This document shows positions 10,641 through 24,157 of a stretch of DNA of 64,000 nt, piece by piece (the stretch's first letter is position 1; each line of letters begins with the position of its first letter). The notes beneath the pieces were generated by a model. The model was not told the origin of the DNA and made no database searches. It was given only the letters and a program-made list of their open reading frames with translations. The DNA lies in NCBI RefSeq assembly GCF_033568475.1, contig NC_133123.1, forward strand, positions 156,379,753 to 156,443,752, read 5' to 3'. Made by a program: the position numbers and the translations under genes. Source of the DNA: Henckelia pumila (lineage: Eukaryota; Streptophyta; Magnoliopsida; Lamiales; Gesneriaceae).

Positions 10641-13600
10641 CGAATTTTGTTTCGGATCGGGTCGAGTATGGATCTCACATGTTTAGATCGATTATAAGTG
10701 ATGGATAAGCAATGCCATGCATACTTAAAAAATTTAAAAGGAATTCTTAAAACTTTTTTTTAGAAATTTTTAAACAAATCATATATTCGATATAACTTGC
10801 AATGTAATTAAAATCCTGAATTTGGTTCTTGTTACGAAACATTAAAGGATGCATAATCATCCGATACGCCCTGTAAATAATATGATTAAAGATATATAAC
10901 ATAAGAATCATATATCGATATATTATAATGATATATGGCACTAATATTTGTAGAAATAGAGACAAATATGAAACAAATTAAAGAAAGATAATAAATTTCT
11001 TATCTTTTGCACTAAGTGGTGCCAAAATAAAAGAGGTCAGAAAAAAAAAAAATTGGCCAAAAAAGTAATTATTTTATAACAATGATTGTCTTATAATTCG
11101 AATACGACATTACACAAATAAAAAAAGTAGTTTAAAATTTAAGTGATAAATGTCTGAGGTAAAATTTATAAAGCATTTAAACTAATTTTTCTTCAGAAAA
11201 CGTGATATTTTTGAATTTAACCAAATTATGATTATTAAATGAAAATGTTGAATTCTATTTAATCTGATGATACCCACTATTCTCCATTACGAAATAATTA
11301 GTAGGAAGAAAAGAAGAAGAAGATCAATGAAGCATGTACATTAGATTATCACGAAAGTGAATGTTCCACAAACGTCTACAAGAGAAACTTGGATCTTGCG
11401 ACCGGTTTGTTTAAAACCATAGCTAATTCTAGCAACGATTTATGAAAAGTCGTGACAGAATTTAGATTCAGCAATGATTCAATTAAACTGTGGCCAAAGT
11501 GCAACGATACTTAGCAGCAACTTGGCAATAGTATAATATGTTGTGTAACACAATTAAGGTAGTGTTTGAGAGAGCTTGTGACCACCACTTAAATCCAACT
11601 CAATCAATATTCCGAAATAACTTGATTCTATAACTATATAATAATATGTAGGCTATTCCTAAAAAAAATGTAGGGTAAAAAATATATATAAAAATAAAAC
11701 ACTACATTGTTGGGCTTATGCACGAGATATAAATACGAATCGGGCCACCCACAACTGGTCCAATTAAATATTGGGCCGGAAATATATCAGCCTAATGAAG
11801 ATGTATTTCGTGTTTTGGGCCTTAGCCCTTGGGGATTGTTTGAAAAATAATATGTTCTTAAAAAATAATTAATTTTTTTGTGAAGAAGTGAATAGTGTAT
11901 GAAAATAAAAAAATTTAATAGAGTATGAAAATAAAATATAAAAACAAATTTTTTTAAAAAACTTGTTAATGACAGAGTGTTTTGTAAATATTGGAGTAAT
12001 AGTGCCCAGAAAAATTTTCATTCGTTCACCAAAATACAAGATTCAACGTTAAACTAGCTTTTCTATTTGAATTTAAGTGAATATAAACATAAACAAAATT
12101 TAAGGTTAAGAAACACAAAACACTAATTTTTAAAAGAGAAAATCGAAGAATCACTTTTCTTTAAAGGTTACAACACTTCCTTATTGTCTCGGGCTCATTT
12201 TGACCATTTATCTACTAAACAAAAACGCAACGAGAGTTCGATTATCTTTACCGACTTGCTCGGTCGAATATGTTGTAACTTGCATAATCCAATTTATCCG
12301 ACTAATGTGTTTTACAGGATACTGCATAAATCCAAAAGTTTACACAATATGTACATAACAAATAACGATGAGATTTCGTGTACAAAAAATGTACCTTTAA
12401 AAATTATATTAAAGTGTTGAGCAAAATAGTAAAATTACCATCCTAATTCGACTCACTTCTACACTTTAATTAACCAGTAGTCGGCAATTTTAACAAATCC
12501 AATGATTGTGCCATTAATTTTAAATTTAAAATGTCAAGTGACATTGATGTATAATAAAAATGCAAATAACAAAGCCAAATTTGTGCTGTCCCATTCCTTT
12601 ATTTAATCAGCTCATTCCATAGTTGACAAAATAAAGAAATGAGATTCAGAGATTTGGAATGATTTTGAACCTCTTTATATTTGTATTTTATCATTGAAAA
12701 TGCGTGTATTGTGATCTTGCTTTGCGGCCCCAACCCTTTTGACCTTTTTCCTAATCAATTTGTTGGTGAAACCTAACACCACGCCAAGAAATTGTTCCCT
12801 TAATGTCAACTCCATAAATATATATATCATCAATCTACATATCATGTAATTTTTTAATTCCTTTTTTTTTTTCCTTTTATCCAATGGTGATTTTCTTGAG
12901 ACGTGTCTAGATTAATGACATATATCTTAAGTTGTAAATTTTTAATATTTAATTTACAAATGATCGATCTTGATTAAAAAAATGGCGTATACGTATATGT
13001 TCGAGAGTATTATAGATCATATTATTAAAGATATCTATATGATAACTAGTCATGTTTCATGTTACTTTCAAAATAAGAATAATCATTGTTCTCAAACAAT
13101 CTAGTATTCTTTATAATTGTATCAACTTACAAACTCGCGGGAATTGAATACATAAGTTCGGATGTGATATCAATTTACGACCAAACACGTGTCATTATAT
13201 TATACAAAAATTGTTGTTAGTATATTAATAAAATTCAAATATTTTAAATCGCGTCGAGTCAGATTTCAGTACCATTCATATTAGATAGGATGTGAAAAGC
13301 ATATTTTACAAAAGTAAAAAACTATTCCTCGTAGATCAATGAAAATACATCTTTCTTTTTTTTTTTTTAAAAAAAAAAATGATTATCATGATAGAAACAT
13401 ATAAACTAATTAATTCGACAAATTTTGTCAACTATCCGGGGCCAAGAATCGAAGTGACATAAATTTTTTTTTCTTGTTAATTAGTGCCGACTCAAATTCA
13501 TGGAATTATACCCAATGGTCATCTGAAAGTGTGTGCCAAATATAATAATAAATCAAGAAATGCATGTATAAAAGCCGGCCATGTTTGCCATTTGGTGCTT

Positions 13601-13677
13601 ATTTTGAGCAATTTCCAAGAACAAAAACATAGGAAATTAAACTGATTATATTGTGTGCGCTAAAATTAATTTTATTC
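10641..13677. other. intergenic, no gene supported
   Basis: AT-rich. Around 11,700-11,840 there are several TGGGCC/GGGCTT motifs (site-II-like promoter elements) without an adjacent gene. ORFs of 60-80 codons here show no family resemblance. Confidence 0.55.
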
Positions 13678-14385
13678 ATGGCCGTGGGCACTTGTATTCG
13701 ACTAATTTTTGTGGCTCTTTTGTGTTTCTCCCACCTTCTCTTCATTAATGGAGCCAATATCCCTTCTACAAGTAAGTTACCTTAAATAAAATCATTACCT
13801 TTTTAATTCATAGTGCAAATTATTTGTGACGTCTCTAATTAATTTCTGATTTGATATACTTTGCAGGAAATAGTAAGCAAGTGCAGAAGCCTTTAAAGAT
13901 GGAGGGAAATTCAGTAAGTGCTCGGTTATTACTTGACCTAGTGTTCAAAATTATGAGAAATCTTGACATTTTGTGGTGAAAGATTTACACCAACTTGCCA
14001 ACTATTCGTGGAAAAGGGTGTGAACGAATCGAATTCGAGTTAGACACATGAAATTTTTTGTTCATGATGCTGATTTGATTATAATTAAGCTCGAGCTCGA
14101 GTTCAAACTTAATCAGCCGACTCACCGGGTTTGTGAGTCGGCTGCATATATAATTATATATAATATTCAGTAATTCACTTATGTCATAACTTGGCCAAAT
14201 ATATATATATATAGCTCTATCTAGTTTAACAAAGTACGCATAATTTTTCTAGATTATTGGTTTGAATATGTTATATATACTTGGTTGTTTAAACTTTGCA
14301 GAAAAAATTGAAAACGAGAAGTGAGATTGAATTGAATGATTACCCTGGAACGGGGGCTAACAACCGCCACACTCCTCCGCGGTGA
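13678..14385 (+). CDS. PSY-family sulfated peptide precursor, three exons
   Basis: Small secreted peptide-hormone precursor. Exons 13678-13771, 13867-13913 and 14302-14385 have GT-AG junctions in phase and give 74 aa, close to the 75 aa of Arabidopsis PSY1. Seen: an N-terminal signal peptide of about 26 residues (MAVGTCIRLIFVALLCFSHL, ending INGA); a basic variable middle (QKPLK, KKLKTR); and the C-terminal motif DYPGTGANNRHTPPR. This fits the PSY pattern D-Y-x4-A-N-x2-H-x-P, in which Tyr is sulfated by TPST and prolines may be hydroxylated and arabinosylated. PSY peptides promote cell expansion and balance growth with stress through PSYR receptor kinases. The RGF/GLV motif (DY then PPxHN) and CLE motif do not fit. 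The gene is easy to miss because each exon is under 100 nt. Confidence 0.85.
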
Positions 14386-15222
14386 AGAGGCGACGCGGCG
14401 CCTGAGTTGGTTGCCACCGCCGGCCACACAACTCTTGGTTACAATGCTGTAATTTATCCTCGAAAAGTTTAATATAATTATTATGTGCATATATATAAAC
14501 GGAATATGTTGATTATATATATGTGTATGTTTCTTGTACTATGTACATTGTATTTTGTGGTTCCCTGAAAATTATTTTCTTGATTTGTTGATGTCCCTGC
14601 AGAGATATCCATCTCGTTAAAATTGTTAAATCTTTGCAAATTGATTTTTTTTGAAGGAAAATTGTATTTTTGGTGTTGTTCGATTGGTATTGTATTCAAT
14701 AACTCTTTCTCGTAGTATCCACTTTTAGATTCAACGTCAAGATATTAAGGGGAGGGTTAAATTTTCCATCACTCGCCAGTTGTTTCGAGAACTGATTGAG
14801 CTAGGCATATATGAAACTAGCTGACATTTTACCAAAATTTCCATTTATGAATTACAAGCATTTCCATTTACCAAAATTTTATGACATTTTATGTAGATTA
14901 AATCATGTCATAATAAATATCCATATATCAAAATCTCACAGATTAATGAAAATGAAATAAAACATTTGGCTAGCTAGCTAGTATTTTACTGAAACTAGCT
15001 GAATTAATTGCAGGAGTACTACTGTTTCAATAAATTTGAACTAAAACTCGTTTAACTCTCATATTCAACTGCTTGTGGACTCGAGACATGACAACATACA
15101 ATAATACCATTGAAACTTTGAAAAATATGTATTTACGACCCAAAAAAAAAAAAAAAGGAAATTGTAGCTCTACATATCAAAAAGCTAAGTAGCTCATATA
15201 ACACACAAAACGATTGCTCATA
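14386..15222. other. PSY 3' region and intergenic
   Basis: A GC-rich patch at 14,375-14,430 covers the end of the PSY gene and its 3' UTR; then AT-rich sequence without a supported gene. Confidence 0.5.
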
Positions 15223-17050
15223 TCAATTCCCAGATGGCGAGGGAGACGAAGGATTCGTCTGATTCACGGGTTCGAATCCAAGTTTCTTGATCAACTCATT
15301 CGCGATCAGCTGATTAGCACCGTCGGACGGATGGTACTCGTCCCAAAACACATACTTGCTCCGATCTTTGCACAGCGTGGATGCTGGGATGCACGTTAGA
15401 GCCGGTCGAATCTTGCCGAACGAGCAGCACGGAGAATCCGAGTTGCTAAACCCTATAGCCAATTCATATTTGGAAAAAAAAACATTTATATATATTATTA
15501 CATATAACTTTGATGTAATATATTATTATATATATATTTGCTACACATGCATGAATGTTAAATTTTCTCACCATATTTGTTTGGATTGCTGATTAAATCA
15601 TTGACAACATCATATGCATCTCCGAATTTGAAGGTGGCATTAGGGAGGTGGTTGGACAAGTTAGCCACAACTTTGCCAGCTCCTTCATTGAACTTTAGGG
15701 CCAAATTGTTGGTTCTTTCTTGACAATCACCAGATGTACTCAACACCCTTTGAAGTGGGATGCAACCCATTGGCCCTAACCCGAAAACCATCAGTTTTCG
15801 CGCGCCTAACCCATGTAACACCTGAAAGGTTGCATGAATATGAGACAAGCTAGCGAATCTGTGGGATCAAACATTTATCGATTCACAAATAGCAGATGAT
15901 TAGCATGTCACTTTGTGAATAGGATATATGCATGATATTGTGTTTAGAATGACTAAAACTGTGATGATATCATGATACTCAAGGACTAATTAGAAAGTGT
16001 TTTTCCTTGAAAAAATCTTATGGCAAAAACAAGTGAAAAATGTCAAAATTTTCTATTTTTTTTGTGTGATAACTAATTAATGAATGATTGATTACTGTGA
16101 GTTGGTCTTGTAGGGTTTGCATCAAATACTGATTGAAGCTATCATCTGAATAAGACCATGAATCGGTGTAGACAGGCATCAAGTAGTTGTTTATGAAATC
16201 GTTGCTCCCTAACGCGACGACGTATCGAGCTTGCTGGAAGAATTGATCTGCTTCAGTGTCTCCAATTTTGGCTCTAACCAGTTCTTGTGTCCCTCGAAAC
16301 AGTTCAATTTGCTTGTATAGCCCGAATCTCTGGATCTACGTACATGATAAATTTACTAAGCAATCATTTGTGAAATCTCTATAAATTCTTTAAAAAATCG
16401 ATATATGTCCGTTGGTGATTCGCAAAACAATTAAAAACATCGATACATATATATATATATCAAGATTTGATCCAATTACTTACAAAAAGTGAGCCAGTTT
16501 CATTCAAAATGCCGCCGCCTCCGGAGGCGAAATTCACTCCATTTTGCAGTATAACATCTTCATCTATAGATGGATCAAGAAATGCTGGAGGCCTTGCAAG
16601 CCCCATGTGATCACCTGAAATTCATTATCAAATCACCTATTAAGTATGTCATGCAACCTACAAATAAATACGAGCACCGGCTGAGGTGACGTCGACCTAT
16701 TACATGTATAAGACGACACGTCAGCTGGTGGTTACATAGGTTTCCATAGTGGATGCTCACATAGATATATATACATCGTTACCTATTATATCAGCAACTG
16801 TCCGGCCATTAGAGAACCGGCCATTGGGCAAACCACTGCCAAAATCGATACCGTACCAAGGCAAGCTGGCTCGAGCTAGACTCTTGGCGAGATTGTTGTT
16901 GTTCCCGACGTCCGATAAAGAATCCCCGAATATAAACTGCACCACCTTGCACTCATGCCCGTTTATGAAATACCCGAAAGTGATCGCGAAAAATATCACC
17001 ACTGATTTTTCAATTTTCGTGAGCACGAACATCTTCTCGACCAGTTTCAT
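15223..17050 (-). CDS. GDSL esterase/lipase, five exons
   Basis: Secreted SGNH-hydrolase-type esterase, acting on ester substrates such as wall or cuticle lipids; substrate unknown. Exons (minus): 16783-17050, 16484-16614, 16096-16335, 15572-15821 and 15223-15452, all GT-AG and in phase, giving 372 aa. Seen: a hydrophobic N-terminus (residues ~12-33); block I FIFGDSLSDVGNNN with the nucleophile Ser near residue 43; block II NFASGGGGIL (Gly oxyanion); block III VALGSNDFINNYL (Asn); and block V FWDEYHPSDGAN (Asp and His of the triad). All four catalytic blocks are intact. The five-exon layout is the standard one for plant GDSL genes. Resemblance to the At5g37690/At1g74460 type is from memory and unverified. 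Confidence 0.95.
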
Positions 17051-17464
17051 GGATTTAGATATGAGGGACGTTATGTGTTATGGAGAAAAGTAACTCAAGG
17101 TTCTTGAATTTTGAGGGTGGATTTAATAAGGTTGTACAAAAAGAAAGACAAGGTAGAAGAGTTGGGGGAGTTTGATGACCAAACGGAACAAGATTTCAAC
17201 CAACTTCAACTACCTAATTTGTCTTATAATTTGCATTTTGAAAAACTGGTCCTTCGATGAATAAGAGTGAATGGGCTTCTAAAGTAAGAAATTTAATAAT
17301 GGTATACCAATTAGTGTAACGGACTTTGTTTTGCTGCCCAAAGTTCTCTTACGGGGACCTCAATATTGTGACACAAATGAACTTTTAAATAAGGGAAAAT
17401 TGTTCAAGAAGATAAAAAAAAATTCACACTAGATTCAATTACGAAATGAAAAGTTGATTAAAAT
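17051..17464. other. GDSL promoter region
   Basis: Upstream of the GDSL start codon on the minus strand, up to the copia insertion. No further gene seen. The copia element stands about 410 bp upstream of the gene and could have displaced distal promoter sequence. Confidence 0.4.
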
Positions 17465-18275
17465 TGTTAGGAATCAATCCAAAATTTGGTTATCGAGAAT
17501 TTACCAAGCAGATGAACACACAAGAACAACAACACAATCCCAGAACAGATAAAATCAACGCACACAAATCAAACTCACACACTCACGCGAAAACAATAAA
17601 CAACGCAAGTATTTACGTGGTTCGGCAATGAATTTGCCTACGTCCACGGGAGAGCAACACACACTTTTATTAATCACCAACAGAACAACCCAAGCTCAAG
17701 AACAGAGCTTATTACAGAGATGGACTCAGACAAACTATCAAGCTAGATACAGACACAATTCAAGCTTAAAGCCTTGAATCTACCCGTCACAATCTACGCT
17801 TAGTTTTCTCCTCCGAAATCTCTCCTTCTTCTCTCACAATATATTCTAAAGAATTTTGATTTTCTGTTATTCTCGTTGCGGCCAGCTTCCATCTGCTTAT
17901 ATAGAGAATTAGATCGACTTTCATCTTGGGCTTTATGCCAACAGTAACTTATGACCCAAATATAAAGTCAACATGGTCCAACCCGATAAGCTTTCATTCA
18001 TCAGTCTGATCTGCCCTCGTATTTCGATCTGCATCGATCTGCCTGCAAGCGTATAGATTTCTCGGACACTTCATCTTACTTCTTAACCAAGTCACAATAC
18101 TCGAGCAATCTATCTGCATGAACTCATCCGAAGACTCATTTGACCATCACTTCGATCTGATCCCAGTATTTGATCTGGCCATGAACTCATCTGATCACCG
18201 AGTTCATCTAATCTGTACTATTCGATCCGATCTCTTCTCTATACCCATTCAATCTGATAGAAGCATACTTCAACA
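17465..18275 (-). repeat. copia 3' LTR
   Basis: Direct repeat of 22303-23113. On the minus strand it is preceded by a purine tract AAGGTGGAGAT (18276-18286), the polypurine tract for plus-strand priming. Confidence 0.95.
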
Positions 18276-18330
18276 ATCTCCACCTTGATTCTTTCAGGTT
18301 GAATGTTGCTCTCCATCCTAGCCTCCTTGG

Positions 18331-20916
18331 CTAATTTCCAATCACCGCATTAACTAAGTCCAAACATTTCTTGAACTTAGCATACAACAGTGACTTAGTC
18401 ATAGCATCTGCAGGATTTTCTTCTGATGCTATTTTCACAAGGACCACATCTCCTTTTTCAATTACATCTCTCATGAAATGCATCTTCACATCTATGTGTT
18501 TCGATTGTTCATGATAGACTTGGTGTTTCGTCAAGTGTATTGCACTTTGGTTGTCACAGTTTACTACAACTTGATCTTGTTTTACACCCAACTCCGCTAT
18601 CATTCCTTTTAACCACAATCCTTCTTTTATGGTCTCGGTGACAGCTATGAATTCTGCCTCAGTGGTAGAAAGAGCAACCACTGACTATAGATTTGACTTC
18701 CAGGTGATCGATGTGCCATAAAAGGTGAACACATATCCAGTCAATGACTTTCTCGTGTCTAAGTTCCCAGCAAAATCTGAATCCACATATCCAACTACCG
18801 GATCAATCCCATCTTGCTGTTTTTCAAACTTCAACCCCAACCCAGTTGTGTTTATGAGATATCGGAGAATCCACTTAAGAGCTTCCCAATGATATGTTCC
18901 CGGATTAGCCATAAATCTTGACGCTACACTGATTGCATATGCCAGATCAGGCCTACTGCACACCATTCCATATATGAGACTCCCCACTCCACTAGCATAT
19001 GGAATACCAGCCATCTTCATCTTGTCTTCCTCACTTTCAGGTGATTGACTCGCAGATAGCTTCAAATGCTGTCCCAGAGGGGTCAAGACAGATTTTTCTT
19101 GATTCATGTTATACCGCAGAACAACCTTCTTCAAGTAGTTCTTTTGACTCAGATGAATCTCCTGTCTTTTCCTGTTTCTCACTATATCCATGCCCAGAAT
19201 TCTCTTCGCTTCACCCAGATCTTTCATCTCAAACTCTGTGTTGAGCTGTTGTCTCAAGGATGATATCTCTGTCCTACTTTTACTTGCAATCAATATATCA
19301 TCAACGTAAATCAGTAGGTACAAGATAACCTGTCTTTCATCCTTCTTTAGATAGACATATCTGTCATATTGGCTTCTCACAAAACCAATATCAATCATGA
19401 ACTCATCAAACCTTTTGTTCCACTGCCTCGGACTCTGCTTCAGCCCATACAATGATTTTCTCAGTAAGCAGACTTTGTTCTTGGTTTTCTGATGTATGAA
19501 GCCCTTTGGTTGTTCCATGTAAATGGTTTCTTCCAGGTCACCGTGTAGAAACGCAGTTTTCACATCCATCTGCTCAAGCTCCAAGTTGAGCTGGTTCACC
19601 AGTGCTAACATAATCCGGATGGAGCAATGTTTGACCACTGAAGAATAGACCTCATTAAAATCTATCCCTTCTACTTGACCAAAACCCTTTGCAACCAATC
19701 TTTCTTTATACTTGATCTGATCTGTACCAGGAGTTCTTTCCTTCTGTTTATAGATCCACTTACATCCCAATGTCTTTTGATGCTTCGGTCTGTCTACTAG
19801 CTTCCAGGTTTGATTTGTCTCGAGTGAGTTCATCTATTCATTCATAGCTTCAATCCACTTGTTTTTCTGTTTACTCGTCATAGCTTCATCATAAGTATTT
19901 GGCTCTGAATGCTCCACCTCCTCAGCTACTGTAAGTGCATACCAAGCCAGATCAGCTTCACCAAACCTCTTAGGAGCTCTGATCTCCCTTCTGGTTCTGT
20001 CCCTTGCAAGATTGTAAGTGCTCAAATCCTCTGTTTGATCTCTTACTGTCACAATCTCATCTTGCATCTCTTCTGACCCTTCATCTGGCACAGAAGACTC
20101 CACCTCAATCGGTACTTTATCATTCACACTGATCTGACTGTCCTTTCCATCTGTATTCATTTTATATCCCAGTTTGGATTCATCAAACTTCACATCCTTG
20201 GTGTTGAAGCACTTTGAACCTCTTGATTCCAGGTTCCAAACCTTATAACCCTTCACACCATCCGGATACCCAATCAATATACATCTGACTGCCCTTGCTT
20301 CCAACTTGTCATGTTTCAGATGAGCATATGCAAGACATCCGAATACCCTCAAGTTTGAGTAGTCTGCAGGTGTTCCACTCCACTTCTCCATTGGTGTCTT
20401 GAAACCAATCGCACTGGATGGACACCTATTGACCAAATAGCACGCAGTAGATAATGCTTCTCCCCAGAAAGACTTAGGAAGAGAAGCATTGATCAACATA
20501 CATCTGACTCTTTCCAGAAGAGTTCTGTTCATTCTCTCTGCCAGACCATTTTGCTGTGGCGTTCCTGCCACTGTTCTGTGTCTAGTAATGTCTTTCTCCT
20601 TACATAGCTTGACAAACTTATCTGATAAGTATTTCAGCCCGTTATATGTTCTCAGGTGTTTAACTCTTCGATCACTCTTGTTCTCAACTGCCAGTAGCCA
20701 TTCTCTAAACTTGTCATATGCTTCATCCTTAGTCTTTAAGATGAATATCCATACTCTCCTTGAGTAATCATCTATCAAAGACATGAAGTATCTGCCTCCA
20801 CCATGAGTTTCTGTCCGAGAAGGACCCCATAGATCTGAATGAATGTAGGCCAATGGTTGCTCATTTGTGTGACTTCCTTGACCAAACGATACTCTTTTTA
20901 TTTCCCAAGAGCACAA
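18331..20916 (-). pseudogene. copia pol remnant: integrase, reverse transcriptase, RNase H
   Basis: Three blocks in one frame separated by stops. 19834-20916 is integrase: HSDLWGP keeps the first Asp and QQNGLAERMNRT keeps the Glu, but the second catalytic Asp of the usual RTDNG is Tyr (LRTYNGLKYL). 18685-19833 is reverse transcriptase with MDVKTAFLHGDL and an intact YVDD box. 18331-18681 is RNase H (ALSTTEAEF, CDNQSAIHL, KHIDVKMHF). The stop between RT and RNase H is TAG where the family has CAG, a C-to-T type change. Integrase loss and stops make it inactive. The region between gag and integrase (20917-21068) adds further stops and a frame change. Confidence 0.93.
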
Positions 20917-21068
20917 ATATCATACAACTCAAGTGATTTGATCTTATCTCCACCTAACAGACCCTATTTAGACAGCTCATGTAATCCCTTCTCACTTACA
21001 TGTCCAAGCCTCAGATGCCATAACTTGGTTCTGTCTTGCTTTGTTGTACTTTCAATAATCGTTTCACC

Positions 21069-22271
21069 TTATAGTACATACAGGAGGTTCCTCTTGACAG
21101 CTTTCATAACTACCAGAGATCCTTTAGACACTGAGATACTGCCTGCTCCTGATTTGAATGAATATCCCTGAGCATCAAGCGTTCCCAATGATATCAAGTT
21201 TCTCTTCAACTCGGGCACATACCTCACCTTGGTGAGTACTTTGTCGATCCCATCATGCATCCTTATTCTGATATTTCTAGAGCCCTTTATTCCGCATGAT
21301 TGATTATTCCCCAACAGTACCATGCCCTGATCCGATTCCTCCAATTTTTCAAACCAAGATCTTATTGGACACATGTGAAAGGAGCATCCTGAATCCAGTA
21401 TCCACTCGTGGTTTTGATCACCTTTAGAAACCATCAATACTTCTGCTGAGTCATATCCATCTGTAGCTACGGCCAGAGTACCATCATCCTTGGGTTTTTC
21501 ATGTTGCTTCCCTTTCCTTTCAGGATAATCTCTTCGCAGATGTCCAACCTTCTGACAAGCATAGCACTTCATATTACCCAAGTTTTTGTTCTGGTATCTT
21601 CCTTGACTCTTCGATCTGGACTTTGGCCTGTATTTCCCACTGGATGTTCTCTTATCACTTCTGCCTCTCGTCGTAAGACCTTCTCCATGTGATTCAGTGT
21701 TTGTGTTCGATTTTCTGTGAAGTTCCTTGGATTGAATAGCAGACATAACTTCTTCCAATGTTATCGTCTGTTCTCTTCCATATAGCAAAGCATCCCTGAA
21801 ATTTTCATATGCTTTTGGAGGAGCATTCAGAAGTATCAAAGCCCGATCTTCATCCTCAAGCTTTACTTCAATATTCTCCAATTCATCCAATATCTTGGTG
21901 AATTCTTCGATCTGGTCTTTAAGGTTCTTCTCATCCTTAATCACAAATGAATACAATCTCTGTTTCATGTACAGACGATTAGCCAGGGATTTCGTCATGT
22001 ATAAATTTTCGAGTTTAAGCCACACCGCCGCTGTAGATTCTTCTTTGGCCACCTCCCGAAGAGGTCTATCACCCAGACAGAGAATAATTGCACTGTGTGC
22101 TTTCTCGAGCAATTCATCCTTGTTCTTTATCTCATCGAATATCTCCTCCTTCTTCTTAAGAGCCTCCACCAATCCTTGTTGTATCAGGATTGCACGTATC
22201 TTAATTCTCCAGAGCGAGAAATCGTTCTTGCCCGTAAACTTCTCAATATCAAACTTCATTGATCCCACCAT
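21069..22271 (-). pseudogene. copia gag and protease region
   Basis: 400 codons starting MVGSMKFDIEKFTG, with a UBN2/gag domain (LENLYMTKSLANRLYMKQRL), basic linker, zinc knuckle and protease DSGCSFHMC. The zinc knuckle reads CYACQKVGHLRRDY: the fourth ligand, Cys, is Tyr, so it is impaired. The frame ends before integrase and pol is in another frame, so no full polyprotein is possible. Confidence 0.9.
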
Positions 22272-22285
22272 CTTTGCTTAGTTTT

Positions 22286-22300
22286 CCACAGACGGCGCCA
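22286..22300 (-). other. copia primer-binding site
   Basis: Two bases inside the 5' LTR edge the minus strand reads TGGCGCCGTCTGTGG, starting with the TGG that pairs with a tRNA CCA end. It is not the initiator-Met site usual in plant copia elements; the tRNA is not assigned. Confidence 0.7.
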
Positions 22301-22302
22301 CT

Positions 22303-23113
22303 TGTTAGGAATCAATCCAAAATTTGGTTATCGAGAATTCACCAAGCAGACGAACACACAAGAACAACAACACAATCCCAGAACAGATAAAACCAACGCA
22401 CACAGATCAAACTCACACACTCACGCGAAAGCAATAAACAACGCAAGTATTTACGTGGTTAGACAATGAATTTGCCTACGTCCACGGGAGAGCAACACAC
22501 ACTTTTATTAATCACCAACAGAACAACCCAAGCTCAAGAACAGAACTTATTACAGAGATGGACTCAGACAAACTATCAAGCTAGATACAGACACAATTCA
22601 AGCTTAAAGCCTTGAATCTACCCATCACAATCTACGCTTAGTTTTCTCCTCCGAAATCTCTCCTTCTTCTCTCACAATATATTCTGAAGAATTTTGATTT
22701 TCTGTTATTCTCGTTGCGGCCAGCTTCCATCTGCTTATATAGAGAATTAGACCAACTTTCATCTTGGGCTTTAGGTCAACAGTAACTTACGACCCAAATA
22801 TAAAGTCAACATGATCCAGCCTAATAAGCTTTCATTCATCAGTCTGATCTGCCCTCGTATTTCGATCTGCATCGATCTGCCTGCAAGCGTATAGCTTTCT
22901 CGGACACTTCATCTGACTTCTTAATCAAGTCACAATACTCGAGCAATCTATCTGCATGAACTCATCCGAAAACTCATCTGACCATCACTTCGATCTGATC
23001 CCAGTATTTGATCTGGCCATAAACTCATCTGATCACCGAGTTCATCTGATCTATACTATTCGATCCGATCTCTTCTCTATACCCATTCAATCTGATAGAA
23101 GCATACTTCAACA
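22303..23113 (-). repeat. copia 5' LTR
   Basis: Direct repeat of 17465-18275, bounded by TG...CA and the AAAAT duplication. Confidence 0.95.
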
Positions 23114-23118
23114 AAAAT

Positions 23119-24090
23119 ATCATAAATCAAGCCTTAGAGTGGGGAAATTTCATTTGTGAAAACCAAAAGAGCATAAACCTCATGAAAAAAAAATTAAATG
23201 ATCATATACGACGAGTTAATCTATCTTCCATCTAAAATAATTTTTCTCATATTCGAATAACATTAGATTATATATGTGGATCGATCCTTCACATTTTTGT
23301 AAGTTGACATCATGTATTAATATTGATGATTTAAGAGTTAAAATTTTGTCATAGCTAACCGAAGAGCTAGAAAAATACTGCAGATGTAACATGCATATAT
23401 AGAAAAAAATCTATATAGATCCCTGTGTTTTTTAAATTTAAGTAGAGAACTTCCTCCTCTGTTTTGAATTCTTACTAGTTTAAACTTTAAACAAACAATT
23501 TATTCAAAAAAAAAAAAAAACTTTAAACAAACAAATAATGTTACCGTCTAATAAAATATTAACAATTTCTCTTCGTGTCACTTACCTAATTTGGAATTAA
23601 CAAAAAATTTCTCCGGCATCGCAAATAACTAAAGTACGAATAACCACAACTCGATTGATATTTTTTAATTTTCGTTAATGATCCAATATTTTAAAACAAA
23701 ACGAAGAATATTAGTGATAAATAATTAAATATATAATTTTCTTGAAATTTTTATTAATTTAATTTAAAATAAAAATTATATTTATTTACTTTTGTTCAAT
23801 TTCTTAAACAAAAACAGGAGGTTTTCTTTTTTTCTTTTCTTTTCTTTGCTTAAATAAAAAATTATAGGCTTATATATGATATATATATATATATATATAT
23901 ATGAATTTCATTATTTTAGCTCTTAATTATTTATTTTCTCAAAGAAAGTAGTGAATTGAAAAGGATGGTTAAATAAGGGAATTTAGTGATTTTTTAATTG
24001 TGTAATACTATTTTTAAAAAATTTTAGTCGAGAAGAAAAAAAATTTAGGAAAAATTTCACCCCAATAATGCATCTAAGGATGAAAATTAT

Positions 24091-24157
<67 letters not shown>

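Larger units (their letters stand above)
17465..23113 (-). mobile_element. complete but degenerate Ty1/copia LTR retrotransposon
   Basis: A 5649-bp element on the minus strand. Two 811-bp LTRs (17465-18275 and 22303-23113) begin TGTTAGG and end TTCAACA. The 5-bp duplication AAAAT is exact at 17460-17464 and 23114-23118. The internal order gag, protease, integrase, RT, RNase H is the copia order. Reading frames are broken by several stops and at least one frameshift, so it is non-autonomous. By eye about 28 of 811 LTR positions differ, mostly transitions, so the insertion is fairly recent. Confidence 0.97.

Noticed and set aside
10747-12884. Several 60-95 codon ORFs between the MADS and PSY genes
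   Set aside because: Low-complexity AT-rich translations without domains, splice support or codon bias.
14302-14385. RGF/GLV or CLE peptide identity for the small secreted precursor
   Set aside because: RGF needs PPxHN after DY, and CLE needs an RxVPxGPxPxHN-type end; the motif here fits PSY.
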